DNA of 64,000 nucleotides, taken from NCBI GenBank assembly GCA_023435895.1, contig JAEZLH010000033.1:224814-288813 (forward strand), written 5' to 3'. A program made the position numbers and the translations under genes. Positions 42,922 through 51,663 of the stretch are shown piece after piece. The notes under the pieces were generated by a model. The model worked only from the letters and a program-made list of their open reading frames with translations, was not told the origin of the DNA and ran no database searches. Within the stretch, counting starts at the first letter, position 1, and every line of letters begins with the position of its first letter. This DNA is from Bacillota bacterium (lineage in GTDB: Bacteria > Bacillota > Clostridia > Lachnospirales > Lachnospiraceae).

Positions 42922-43662
42922 TCACCTTAAAAATACGTATTTTGAATCATTGGAGTGCTCCTTAGCATATGTAAATCCCAACCCATGGAACCCTTTAATG
43001 CCATTCAGATCAGAAATATCATTCTCTGCCATGAACCGCACCATATCGCCGCGAGCCATCTTCGCTATGGTTCCCTTTTGCTTCACTTTCCCATCCATAA
43101 GCTCACCAAACTCAATCGTAATAAATCGATCCTTCGGTGTGATATATTTCTCAATACACTGTGAATATTCCTTTGAAGCCAAGTTAATGATAATTCTGTC
43201 GTCGTCCACCAGACTATGATACAACCGCTCTCCCCAGAAATCATATAAATCTTTACAGTCATTGACGGATAGCTTTGCCTGCATTTCCAGTCGATATGGC
43301 GTTACCCCATCAAAGGGCTTTAATATTCCATAGAACCCTGACAGAATACGCAAATGATCCGATAGGTACGACAGCCCCTCTGTTGTAAGGACTTTGGGTG
43401 CCATATGCTGATACTGCAATCCCTCATATGTTATTACCGCAGGTGTCAATCTATGCATCAAATCCATATCCTTGTAGCGCTTATGGTTTAACTCTACCAA
43501 TTTATCATTGCATTCCCACAATGCTTTTTTCTCTGCCACGGACAAGGACTGTATTTCGTGCATTAAAATCATTGTATCTTCTATAAAATCCGGCATTCCT
43601 ATAACCTCAAAGGAATCCATATCCTCATTCATCTTCTTTGCCGGAGAAATAATTATCTTCAT
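42922..43662 (-). CDS. yaaA: Peroxide stress protein YaaA
   Basis: 246 residues, full length. MKIIISPAKKMNEDMDSFEV and LRILSGFYGILKPFDGVTPY, plus YDFWGERL and INLASKEYSQCI, are hallmarks of YaaA (DUF328), which limits free iron and DNA damage during peroxide stress and binds DNA. It lies three bases after the thiol-peroxidase gene stop on the same strand, so the two form a peroxide-defence operon. Confidence 0.93.
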   Translation of the reverse strand: MKIIISPAKKMNEDMDSFEVIGMPDFIEDTMILMHEIQSLSVAEKKALWECNDKLVELNHKRYKDMDLMHRLTPAVITYEGLQYQHMAPKVLTTEGLSYLSDHLRILSGFYGILKPFDGVTPYRLEMQAKLSVNDCKDLYDFWGERLYHSLVDDDRIIINLASKEYSQCIEKYITPKDRFITIEFGELMDGKVKQKGTIAKMARGDMVRFMAENDISDLNGIKGFHGLGFTYAKEHSNDSKYVFLR

Positions 43663-43665
43663 ATG

Positions 43666-44118
43666 CTATAACTGCTCCAGCATCTGCGCAGGATTCTCCG
43701 CTGCATTCACTTTACCAAACGCTTTCACAATTATCCCTTCTTCATCAATCAAATATGTGGCTCGAACCACACCCATGCTGACCTTACCGTAATTCTTTTT
43801 TTCCTGCCATACATCATAGGCCTGAATACAAGTAAGTTCTGTATCAGAAAGCAATGTAAAGGGGAGTCCAAACTTTTCCTCGAACTTTTTATGAGATGCT
43901 ACACTATCCTTACTCACCCCAAGAACTACAGCTCCCTTTTCCTTAAACTGCGGATACAACTCTCCAAAGTTGCAAGCCTGCTTGGTGCAGCCCGGAGTAT
44001 TGTCCTTAGGATAGAAATATAAAATAACCTTCCTACCCTTGTACTCCTCTAGCCTGTGAATCTGTCCATTCTGATCCGGTAATGAAAACGATGGTGCTTT
44101 TGTTCCTATTTCTAACAT
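43666..44118 (-). CDS. bcp: Thioredoxin-dependent thiol peroxidase (Bcp/peroxiredoxin Q)
   Basis: 150 residues from ATG 44118 with AGGAGGTCAGA upstream; the longer frame to 44190 overlaps the leader. YFYPKDNTPGCTKQACNFGE holds the peroxidatic Cys and the resolving Cys five residues later, as in PrxQ. It reduces hydrogen and organic peroxides with thioredoxin as donor. It is followed directly by yaaA. Confidence 0.92.
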   Translation of the reverse strand: MLEIGTKAPSFSLPDQNGQIHRLEEYKGRKVILYFYPKDNTPGCTKQACNFGELYPQFKEKGAVVLGVSKDSVASHKKFEEKFGLPFTLLSDTELTCIQAYDVWQEKKNYGKVSMGVVRATYLIDEEGIIVKAFGKVNAAENPAQMLEQL

Positions 44119-44216
44119 AATCTGACCTCCTGGTTCTTTTGTTAATAGCAAAGTCAATTCACTCCGCTTTTCTAATATTGTTTTCATCATTACAGCTTCA
44201 ATTAATGCTTATATTT

Positions 44217-44627
44217 CTATATCACTATGCCTTCGCAGTGGTCGATTTCATGTTGTATAATCTGTGCAATCCATCCGGAATATTTCTGGTGCTGCGTCTT
44301 GAAATTCACATCTTGAAACTCCACCTCGATATCCTTATACCTGTTGGCCTTGCGAACTCCGATCAAAGAAAGGCACCCTTCCTCTGCCTCGTACGCACCG
44401 GACTTCTTTACAATCACTGGATTAATCATAGGGATATTTGCAAAACCCATACTCACTGCTATTATTCTCTTCTTTACACCAATCATATTAGCCGCCATTC
44501 CTACGCAGCCTGCTTCATTGGCTTTTAACGTGTCAAGCAAATCCTGAACCACCTGCTTGTCCGCTTCCGTAGCCGGTTCTGACTTCTGATTCAGGAAAAA
44601 TATATCCTTCATTACTGGTCTTACCAT
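44217..44627 (-). CDS. Peptide-deformylase-like protein with altered motif 1
   Basis: 136 residues from ATG 44627 (AAGG upstream); the frame extends to 44678. Motif 2 EEGCLS (C85) and motif 3 QHEIDH (H126, E127, H130) are intact, so a metal is bound. Motif 1 reads CVGMAANMIG instead of GVGLAAPQIG: the glutamine that helps catalysis is Met48. This short type with AANMIG is common in Clostridia beside a standard Def. It may be a slow deformylase or act on other N-formyl groups. Confidence 0.82.
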   Translation of the reverse strand: MVRPVMKDIFFLNQKSEPATEADKQVVQDLLDTLKANEAGCVGMAANMIGVKKRIIAVSMGFANIPMINPVIVKKSGAYEAEEGCLSLIGVRKANRYKDIEVEFQDVNFKTQHQKYSGWIAQIIQHEIDHCEGIVI

Positions 44628-44762
44628 TACATACCTTCTTTCATTTGTTCCAAATGGATGCTCGGTGCCTATCATCACATGGTATAGCAGTACTCCCTAA
44701 TATAGTCTTTAATATACTGTATTTCTTTATAATTGCTTAATGAAGTAATGATGTCTATGCAC

Positions 44763-45242
44763 TTATAGGGACTCCACCAATTTCCACCCGTTTGAATAGT
44801 TGTAATTTACCTCTTCCATATCCTCATTGATGTTAAACAGAAACTTTTGCGGACCGCCGAAATAATTCCCCCTATTCGAAGTAAAGCATAACATGCAATA
44901 ATCCTGATCGGTAGGACCCAGGGGATAATATGTTTTGTCGCCCTCTTCCCAAAAAGCTTGTTTTGTTTCAATGTCCGTACAAACCTGTATATGACCGGTC
45001 AGCATTAATCCTGTGATATTTTGTGGATCCATAAAGTAAACGCATGCGTTGGGATTCTTAATCCACTGTTGTGTATGAATGGCTGATACATTGGATGAGA
45101 ACCATATTACGCGAAGATCTTCATTTTTCCGCTTGAACATGGTTTTCGCATTTGGAAATCCATGTTCATCTATGGAGCAGACAATCGCATCTCGGCAGTT
45201 CTCCACTAATTTGACTATATCCTGCTTGTTTTGATTATTCAT
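44763..45242 (-). CDS. Pyridoxamine 5'-phosphate oxidase family FMN-binding protein
   Basis: 159 residues from ATG 45242; GGAGGG eight bases upstream excludes ATG 45248 and the longer frame. The split barrel has CRDAIVCSIDEHGFPNAKTM, VIWFSSNVSAIHTQQWIKNP and ACVYFMDPQ, the general-stress/PPOX pattern. It overlaps the end of the MarR gene by 8 bp, so translation is coupled. A MarR with an FMN reductase suggests a response to redox-active or aromatic compounds. Confidence 0.82.
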   Translation of the reverse strand: MNNQNKQDIVKLVENCRDAIVCSIDEHGFPNAKTMFKRKNEDLRVIWFSSNVSAIHTQQWIKNPNACVYFMDPQNITGLMLTGHIQVCTDIETKQAFWEEGDKTYYPLGPTDQDYCMLCFTSNRGNYFGGPQKFLFNINEDMEEVNYNYSNGWKLVESL

Positions 45243-45693
45243 GTACATAACCCTCCTGTTTATTTTCCAGATTGAGAATGATTTTGCGTAACATGTCCTC
45301 AAAATAAATAATTTCTTTTTCACTGAAACCCTGATAAAATAAATCATTCATCTTCTCAGATACACGATCATAGGCGTCGCGATAGCTTATTGCTTTTTTC
45401 GTAATTGAAACAAAAATTTGTCTGCGGTTCTGCTTATCTGGAGTTCTCTCTATTAATCCGCTTTCTTCCATTCTATCAAGCATACTAGTAAGAGATGTCT
45501 TAGCAAGCGAAGTCAAGTGGCTGATCTCAGTGATTGTAAGCTTTTTGTGCTCCCACAAAACATACAGAATTCTTCCCTGGGCCCCATTAAACGCAGCCAC
45601 ACCACTTTCCTTGAGCAGTTTGTCAAACACACGGCCTTGTAATTGCCGGGTCTGAGTAATAAGAAAACCACCATAAGTTTTTATGATTTTCAC
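45235..45693 (-). CDS. MarR family transcriptional regulator
   Basis: About 150 residues. The winged helix has LTITEISHLTSLAKTSLTSM, LDRMEESGLIERTPDKQNRR and the wing QIFVSITKKA. GTG 45693 lies right against GGGAGG (no spacer), while ATA at 45685-45687 is eight bases from it and would give IKTYGGFLITQ, the expected N-terminus; an AUA start is possible. The promoter is covered by a 24-bp palindrome (45710-45733). It is co-transcribed with the FMN protein gene. Confidence 0.85.
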   Translation of the reverse strand: MKIIKTYGGFLITQTRQLQGRVFDKLLKESGVAAFNGAQGRILYVLWEHKKLTITEISHLTSLAKTSLTSMLDRMEESGLIERTPDKQNRRQIFVSITKKAISYRDAYDRVSEKMNDLFYQGFSEKEIIYFEDMLRKIILNLENKQEGYVHE

Positions 45694-45709
45694 CTCCCTG
45701 TATAGTATA

Positions 45710-45738
45710 GTATAGTACTATATAGTACTATACGTCAA
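45710..45738 (-). promoter_or_regulatory. 24-bp perfect palindrome in the MarR promoter
   Basis: Positions 45710-45733 read GTATAGTACTA-TA-TAGTACTATAC. On the minus strand TTGACG (45733-45738) and a -10 TATACT about 18 bases on bracket it, so the operator fills the spacer. Further TATAG repeats (45701-45715) extend it on one side. Autorepression by the MarR protein is likely. Confidence 0.75.
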
Positions 45739-45837
45739 GGTTTGTATCCCATTTCTTCACAAGATTTTCCATAACAAAAAAATACCCTTCTGTCTTTGGT
45801 CAGAGTAGTATTTAAGGTGTATGCTATGTTTGTTCAA

Positions 45838-45870
45838 ACAGTACCCGGACACTTTCCGTCCAGGTACTGT
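45838..45870 (-). terminator. Hairpin after the MBL hydrolase gene
   Basis: ACAGTACC-GGAC pairs with GTCC-GGTACTGT across a 7-base loop with one internal mismatch (45838-45850 with 45858-45870). Read leftward only TTTG follows at once, so strength is uncertain. Confidence 0.45.
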
Positions 45871-45879
45871 AAATTGCAC

Positions 45880-46554
45880 TCAATTATATTGTAGAACCGC
45901 AATTCCCGGGAGATCTTTTATATTTAATAAATTAACATTAAGCTCTTTATAATTTTTTGCATCCTTTTTTGAAACATTTATAAATGAATCGACCGTTCCG
46001 AATATGAATCCGAGAATTCCCAACGCTTTCGTCCTGTAGTGCATTGGTATCACAACCGCCGGATTCAGCTGATTCATGACTTCCGCTGCGGCGCTGGCAT
46101 CTAGTACGGCTCTCCCTCCTATGGGAAGAAGCAGTATGTCCACTTTTCCGATTTCATTGATCTGTTCAGGACTCAACAGATGTCCCAAATCGCCGCAATG
46201 ACAGACATTTAATCCGTCTATGGTAAAATTATAGACGATATTTTTGCCTCTTTTTCTTCCTGAAACACTGTCATGAAAGGTCTGTACGCCTTTAATGCAG
46301 ATGCCTTCCTGCGAAAACACTCCCGGGTCTTTGATATGTACAAAGTCCCCCTTAATCGCGCCGATATTGTTATGATCGCCGTGATTGTGACTGGTTGTGA
46401 CAATATGCGCGTCAATCTTTGGCAGTTTATAGCCTAGCATATTATGATAGGGATCAATGACGATCTTTGTGCCGTTTTCGGCGGTGAGTACGAAGCACGA
46501 ATGCCCCGCCCATTTTATTTTGATGTAAATCTCTCCTTCCTTTATCCAACTCAT
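45880..46554 (-). CDS. Metallo-beta-lactamase-fold hydrolase (UPF0173-like)
   Basis: About 214-224 residues. WAGHSCFVLTAENGTKIVID and TTSHNHGDHNN (HxHxDH metal site) mark the fold; later GDLGH and PMHYRT complete the ligands. ATG 46554 overlaps the MFS stop (ATGA), but its AAAGGA has no spacer. AAGGAAGGAG further in lies eight bases before ATC 46522-46524, which would give the family-typical start (M)KIKWAGHSCF. It is in an operon after an MFS exporter. Confidence 0.82.
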   Translation of the reverse strand: MSWIKEGEIYIKIKWAGHSCFVLTAENGTKIVIDPYHNMLGYKLPKIDAHIVTTSHNHGDHNNIGAIKGDFVHIKDPGVFSQEGICIKGVQTFHDSVSGRKRGKNIVYNFTIDGLNVCHCGDLGHLLSPEQINEIGKVDILLLPIGGRAVLDASAAAEVMNQLNPAVVIPMHYRTKALGILGFIFGTVDSFINVSKKDAKNYKELNVNLLNIKDLPGIAVLQYN

Positions 46555-47768
46555 TCCTTTGCTAAGGACTCAGACAAAACAACTTTCTCCAATTTCTTAT
46601 ACACTCTGAAATAGACCCATACAGTATTGAGAAGCATCAATGCACTAGTGACATAAAAAACATACCGGAAACCCAATCGTCCTGCGATCTGTCCACCTAA
46701 AGTGGAACCTGCGGCAACTCCCAGATATCCCAGTGACATGTTAAATCCGAAAATCCTGCCCGTAAGATAACTGGGCGTAATCTTTTTAATCATAATACTG
46801 ACGGACGGAATTAATCCTCCCATGGCAAATCCTAATAGAAAGCGAAGCACCAGCAATTGCCAAGGATTCTGAACAAAAGCCTGTGGTATGTAAAGGACTC
46901 CTGCTACTATAAGGGAATACATAATTACCTTATGCGCGCCTATTTTGTCAGAAAGTTTTCCCAGTCTTGGTGCGGAAATAATATTGGATAACCCCGTAGC
47001 CGAGAAAACCAACCCGGAAATCAGTGCAATATGATTAGCCTTTGGGCTTAATATAGATACATACTGAGTCATAATTGGTTCGACCGAATATAGTCCTATA
47101 CCCAAAACAAAAAAGGTTATCAAAATTACGACTGTCAGTTCTTTTTGGGGAACTGAATTCCAAATTTCTCGCATCCCTTGCGTTTTTTTATCATTTCGGG
47201 TAAAAGATTCCTGTACGAATAGCAACGTGATAATAAAAGCAATAAAAATGATTCCGCTAATAAGTAAAAATACGGCCCGCAAACCCAGAGTAGCTTCTAT
47301 CAACCCGCCCAGTATCGGTCCCAATAAAGCACCAGCAACACCTGCGGTAGAAAGAGTCCCTAAAGCATAACCGACATTTTCCCTATCTGTTTGCGTTGCA
47401 ATCAGCGTATTGCAGGCTGTACTATATCCTGTGAACGCGCCTTGTAGTGCGCTGAGTGCGATCAAACAATATACATTTGGAACAAAACCCATCAGTAAAT
47501 AGATGATGCTCAGTCCAATAGCTGCCCGAAGAATCATCGGTTTCCGACCAACTTTATCGGCGGCCTGCCCCCAGATTGGTGAAAATATCGCGGCTATTAG
47601 GTAAGTACTTCCGAAAATAATTCCGGACAACTGTGACACCAACGATGAATTTTGAATACCAAGATGGCGAATATAAAGCGGCAAGATCGGAGCCACTTCA
47701 CTCATTCCGATTGCTGTGACGAAAGCGCCAACCCAACACACAAATAGATTTCTTTTCCAAACAGGCAT
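46551..47768 (-). CDS. MFS transporter, drug-efflux type
   Basis: 405 residues, 12 transmembrane helices. The loop-2/3 motif is IWGQAADKVGRKPMILRA and the motif C region LSTAGVAGALLGPILGGLIE, typical of 12- to 14-helix drug/proton antiporters (DHA1). GGAGGAAGAAA precedes ATG 47768. It is the first gene of an operon with the MBL hydrolase and lies just downstream of an AraC regulator on the same strand. Confidence 0.87.
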   Translation of the reverse strand: MPVWKRNLFVCWVGAFVTAIGMSEVAPILPLYIRHLGIQNSSLVSQLSGIIFGSTYLIAAIFSPIWGQAADKVGRKPMILRAAIGLSIIYLLMGFVPNVYCLIALSALQGAFTGYSTACNTLIATQTDRENVGYALGTLSTAGVAGALLGPILGGLIEATLGLRAVFLLISGIIFIAFIITLLFVQESFTRNDKKTQGMREIWNSVPQKELTVVILITFFVLGIGLYSVEPIMTQYVSILSPKANHIALISGLVFSATGLSNIISAPRLGKLSDKIGAHKVIMYSLIVAGVLYIPQAFVQNPWQLLVLRFLLGFAMGGLIPSVSIMIKKITPSYLTGRIFGFNMSLGYLGVAAGSTLGGQIAGRLGFRYVFYVTSALMLLNTVWVYFRVYKKLEKVVLSESLAKE

Positions 47769-47843
47769 AACTTTCTTCCTCCTAAATATGACTTTTTACC
47801 TGCTCATTTTAGAAGAAATATCTGTTAAAATCCATGCACAATT

Positions 47844-48674
47844 CTAAAATCCATACACATTCTTGCTATAAAATTCTGACGGGCTTAGTCCTTCTATTTT
47901 TTTAAATATTCTACTGAAATAGAACTCATTGGTATATCCCAACTCATCTGCTACTTCTTTTATCTTTTTATTCCCCTCAATAAGCAGTTCTTTTGCCCTG
48001 TCTATTTTCATTTTATTAAAATACATAATGATCGGATAACCCGTTGCATCTTTGAATGTCTTAGATAAATAGAATCTGGACAATCCAACGCTCTGGGATA
48101 ATTCCTCTAAAGTGACCTTCCTGTCGATATTCTGACGCATATATTCTATTACACTGTCAATCTTTAAAGATATCGCATAATTTTTACTCTGCATTTTATT
48201 GTTTTGAGAAATACAAATAAACAATTGCCGAAGCAATGTTCCTGTCATAAACTCATAATTTGGTCCCTTCTCCTCCCAAGTGTCTAAAAGTTTTTCAAAA
48301 AGTTCTTTTATAGGGATATAGTCCGTTATTTTACTGGCAGACGGCAGTTTTAAGGTTTGGATATTCATCTGATCACTCCATTTTCCGTCAGAAGTCAGTA
48401 CCATACGCGAGCCACTGAAATGTACCGTCATATAATGTTCGGGCTTTTGATCACGTCGTTCGATTATTTGTTGTATACCTGGAGGAATATAGAACAGCAT
48501 TCCCTTTTTTAGCGGATATCTATTTTCTCCAATCACAATATGGCCGTTCCCTTCGCAAATAAAGATCATTTCGTGATGTTGTAGTGTCCTTGTAATAACG
48601 CACGCATCTTTGACAGGGTCTTCTAATTTTTGCCCATTACAATAATGTATTTGACATACTATATCTGTTACCAT
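47844..48674 (-). CDS. AraC family transcriptional regulator with cupin sensor
   Basis: 276 residues from ATG 48674 (GGAGGAAAGT upstream; the frame opens at GTG 48692). An N-terminal cupin-like domain (EMIFICEGNGHIVIGENRYP, GMLFYIPPGIQQII) is followed by two helix-turn-helices (VTLEELSQSVGLSRFYLSKT; IKEVADELGYTNEFYFSRIF). It probably binds a sugar or other small ligand and may activate the MFS/MBL operon 75 bp downstream. Confidence 0.88.
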   Translation of the reverse strand: MVTDIVCQIHYCNGQKLEDPVKDACVITRTLQHHEMIFICEGNGHIVIGENRYPLKKGMLFYIPPGIQQIIERRDQKPEHYMTVHFSGSRMVLTSDGKWSDQMNIQTLKLPSASKITDYIPIKELFEKLLDTWEEKGPNYEFMTGTLLRQLFICISQNNKMQSKNYAISLKIDSVIEYMRQNIDRKVTLEELSQSVGLSRFYLSKTFKDATGYPIIMYFNKMKIDRAKELLIEGNKKIKEVADELGYTNEFYFSRIFKKIEGLSPSEFYSKNVYGF

Positions 48675-48933
48675 ACTTTCCTCCAAAATCACGAGAAACT
48701 CAGAAACTCGTAGTTTATTATAAAAGCATCTAGCCCTATTTTATCACTCCTGATTTTACTATTAAAACACTGCTAACGCAACCATGATAGATACCTACAT
48801 TTACAGTGCTGCTTATTACTGAGATAAGGCAAACAAAAAAATAATATTGAGCAGTTTAAAGATGCGGTAAGCTTTTTATAATTAAAGGTTTGCAAGAGAC
48901 GAGAAACTGATGTATGGATTAAGAGCATAGCAT

Positions 48934-48965
48934 CCAGTTCCAATTGCAATTGCTTTTACAATAAT
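48934..48965 (-). pseudogene. Short relic of the neighbouring hydrolase gene
   Basis: This 32-bp segment equals 49985-50016 inside the alpha/beta hydrolase gene but for one base. Read on the minus strand it encodes IIVKAIAIGTG against IIVKTIAIGTG. It is the only feature in the gene-free 48693-49077 stretch besides a 7-bp hairpin (48992-49013), and suggests a decayed partial duplicate. Confidence 0.5.
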
Positions 48966-49077
48966 AAAATAACGACCTCACATTTCTTACCAGTGGGATT
49001 ATCCTGTCCCACTCTTCCCTGTGTTTATATGGAGAGTAAACCATGATGTGGTCATACATAGTATGCGCGGATATTTT

Positions 49078-50298
49078 TCAATGCACCTCTTCTTCCAGAA
49101 AGTTTAGAATTTTAGTCCAGTATTCCTCATCCTCTTCTACGTTTCTAAAATCACAATCCTTTATAATATAATGCACCCAAGAGTTGCGTAGCCAGGACTG
49201 TGCTTCAGGATAAGATTCTTTGAGCCTGTTCATATTGACGGGAGGCACCTCACTATCTCCCGTACTTGCCATAAAAAGTACTGGTCTTCCATCGGCGTTT
49301 TTAATTTGTTCCACCGGTTTCATATATTTTACTTTATCACTACCATATACCAGTTTTAAAGAGGATACGATAAGCGGCTTTTCAAGAGAAAGAATAAAAT
49401 TAGGTGTTCCATATCCATCCAGTGTGTCTAAAATAACATCCTCAAAGCTTGAATAGGCCGACATAGCAATCAGTGCATCAATATCTTTTATCTGCCCGAA
49501 GGAATTAACTGCAATTGCACCGCCCATGGATGCTCCCTGTACGACAATCGGTACATCCTTATACTTTTCTTGACTGTTAATATAATCCACAACAGCCTTT
49601 ACATCCTTTACTTCATCATAACCAAGACATATTCTATTACCATCGCTCTTTCCATGTCCTCGAACATCAAGCAATATGGATGCATAACCATTATCCTTCA
49701 TAAATTTCGCATGACCGTAGAAATATGTAACTGATGGCTGTACAATACCGCTCAAATATATAATGACTGCTTTCGGATGGGTGGTAGTTATTTCAGAAGC
49801 CCATATTTTCAAATCATCTTCAGTTCTTAAATACATTTGATTTTCCTTTAGGTTAAAATCCTTCGCTTGGTAAATATCCTGAAGTGGAAAATCATTGGTT
49901 ACATATCCGAGGTAATTAACATGTCGGTTTAAAAACATTGGCAGTGCAAAATAGGGAAGCAAGATAAGAATTATAAGGAAGATTCCAGTTCCAATTGCAA
50001 TTGTTTTTACAATAATATGAAAAACAAATTGTTTTCCTTGTCTTATCCTTATACTTTCTGATATATATTTTTTACTATTTCGACGGAGTATTATATTAAC
50101 CGATATAGCTGTTATTAGAATAGGAATATAAATCAATCCTTTTAGAAAGGCTCTCAATGTATTAGTATCAGATACATATTCAACTGTAAAAGTTGTTATC
50201 ATCATGATAAAACATATTAGAAATATAACCAAGGATAAAGAAGATATGGCTTTTAATAATATATAGGAACTTCTTTTTTTAATATTAAGATTCTCCAT
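49078..50298 (-). CDS. Membrane-anchored alpha/beta hydrolase
   Basis: 406 residues. Three transmembrane helices occupy residues about 15-130. The hydrolase domain follows with the oxyanion region YLSGIVQPS, LLDVRGHGKSDGNR, nucleophile elbow VQGASMGGAIAV (Ser), acid FMASTGDSEVP (Asp) and His in NSWVHYI. It could be an esterase, lipase or peptidase-like serine hydrolase acting at the membrane. TGGAGGGAAATA precedes ATG 50298. The repeats at 50395-50475 and 50501-50645 lie upstream. Confidence 0.85.
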   Translation of the reverse strand: MENLNIKKRSSYILLKAISSLSLVIFLICFIMMITTFTVEYVSDTNTLRAFLKGLIYIPILITAISVNIILRRNSKKYISESIRIRQGKQFVFHIIVKTIAIGTGIFLIILILLPYFALPMFLNRHVNYLGYVTNDFPLQDIYQAKDFNLKENQMYLRTEDDLKIWASEITTTHPKAVIIYLSGIVQPSVTYFYGHAKFMKDNGYASILLDVRGHGKSDGNRICLGYDEVKDVKAVVDYINSQEKYKDVPIVVQGASMGGAIAVNSFGQIKDIDALIAMSAYSSFEDVILDTLDGYGTPNFILSLEKPLIVSSLKLVYGSDKVKYMKPVEQIKNADGRPVLFMASTGDSEVPPVNMNRLKESYPEAQSWLRNSWVHYIIKDCDFRNVEEDEEYWTKILNFLEEEVH

Positions 50299-50394
50299 TA
50301 TTTCCCTCCAATAGGTATTTATATCATTTTACCATTGGCACAAGCAGTTTACAACTTTATTATCTCATTAGTAGTTTACATGAAAATCTACAAG

Positions 50395-50475
50395 GTTGTA
50401 GTTCCATAACAGGGCTACCACCTTAATTTATTACCACCAGGGCTACGGCCTTAATTTATTTACAACAGGTCTATA
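50395..50475. repeat. Intergenic repeat family D, copy 2
   Basis: GTAGTTCCATAACAGGGCTA followed by CCACCTTAATTTA, then a second GGGCTAC-GCCTTAATTTATT unit and TACAACAGGTCTATA. It matches 61688-61740. It sits upstream of the hydrolase, next to repeat E2. Confidence 0.6.
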
Positions 50476-50500
50476 CTCTTACTATCCTAAAATCATTCCC

Positions 50501-50645
50501 GTTGTTCCTAATTATGATTATTTACAATTCTCTTTTAACAAAGATATTCTACCGAGACAATTGGAATTATGCCCCTTTTATTGGAGCGTATTTTAAGCAT
50601 AAAAAATCCCCGTATATATCAGACATTTAATCTGACATATAGGGG
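50501..50645 (-). repeat. Intergenic repeat family E, copy 2
   Basis: Matches E1 (40872-41022) over GTTG-TTC-TAATTATGATT, ATTTACAATT, CAATTGGAATTAT-CCCC and the terminal AAAAATCCCC hairpin. The hairpin end (50608-50645, imperfect stem with CCCC/GGGG outer pairs) can terminate the GNAT gene at 50724. Confidence 0.65.
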
Positions 50646-50723
50646 ACATTACTATTTTCGATTACTCATCGATCCACTGACAAACCGAAAGTTGTCGCTT
50701 ATCCAAATACCACCAAATGAAAC

Positions 50724-51368
50724 TCATTGCATAATGGAATGACTGTGAATATAAAATTCTTCCTGGCTTGGCTGATATTGTTTCTCCATGCTCTCCAAAG
50801 CAGCGTCAAAGCGCTCAACTTCTTGTTCATCTAGCTCAAATACAGGACTCTGATAGTAAACCCACTTTCTTCCGTCCAAGACACCTGGCTTAAGTTCTTT
50901 TACCATCATTGGTGACGGAAATGTCCCATTTTCAAGACAGACATTGTACTTTTTGCAACTCTTAAAACCGCGACTTACATAATTATTCGGATTCCCAAAT
51001 ATTACAATTGTATCATAACCAAGTGCAGACGCCTGTTCAAAGGAGTACTCGATTAGTTTTTTGCCATATCCCATTCTCTGATATTCTGACAAAATACAAA
51101 CAGGACCGAAAGTAAGGATGTCTTTTTCTTCCCCAGACTCATCAACTAGTCGTGCTTTCGTATACATAATATTTCCGATGACCTGATTATCAACCTCAAT
51201 CACTAGATCCAACTCCGGAAGAAAGTCTTTGTGAGAGCGCATAATATGAACTAAATAATGTTCATTACACCCCGGAATATACAGATTCCAAAAAGCACTC
51301 CTTGTGATTTCTTCCACTCTCTCATAATCCGCTTGTTCTTCCTTCCTAATCTTAATAGTCTTGTTCAT
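50724..51368 (-). CDS. GNAT family N-acetyltransferase
   Basis: 214 residues. IRKEEQADYERVEEITRSAF starts the fold, and GPVCILSEYQRMGYGKKLIE with Q/R-x-x-G-x-G/K is the acetyl-CoA loop; VIFGNPNNYVSRGFKSCKKY is typical of the YhbS-like group. The C-terminal third adds a helical tail. The acceptor is unknown. GGAGGGATCGAA precedes ATG 51368. The gap to the next gene (51369-51663) shows nothing clear. Confidence 0.87.
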   Translation of the reverse strand: MNKTIKIRKEEQADYERVEEITRSAFWNLYIPGCNEHYLVHIMRSHKDFLPELDLVIEVDNQVIGNIMYTKARLVDESGEEKDILTFGPVCILSEYQRMGYGKKLIEYSFEQASALGYDTIVIFGNPNNYVSRGFKSCKKYNVCLENGTFPSPMMVKELKPGVLDGRKWVYYQSPVFELDEQEVERFDAALESMEKQYQPSQEEFYIHSHSIMQ

Positions 51369-51663
51369 TTCGATCCCTCCGATTATTTACTTAAGACCAT
51401 TTTAGATAATATTTTCCATTTCATCAACCATTTTTTATTTTCTATTTCATGCAATATTATCTAAACCTCCTAAGACATATCATTGACAGGCGAAAATTTC
51501 AGAGGTAAATACACTCGACAAATCAAGGGATAGATAAAACTCAGGAAATGTAACCCGAACAATTTTTGAGAAATAACGGACAACCAATTCAATACCTTCC
51601 GGGTCTCAACTATCAATTCACCATTACATCTAAATCAATGCTTATATTTCTATAACAAAATGC

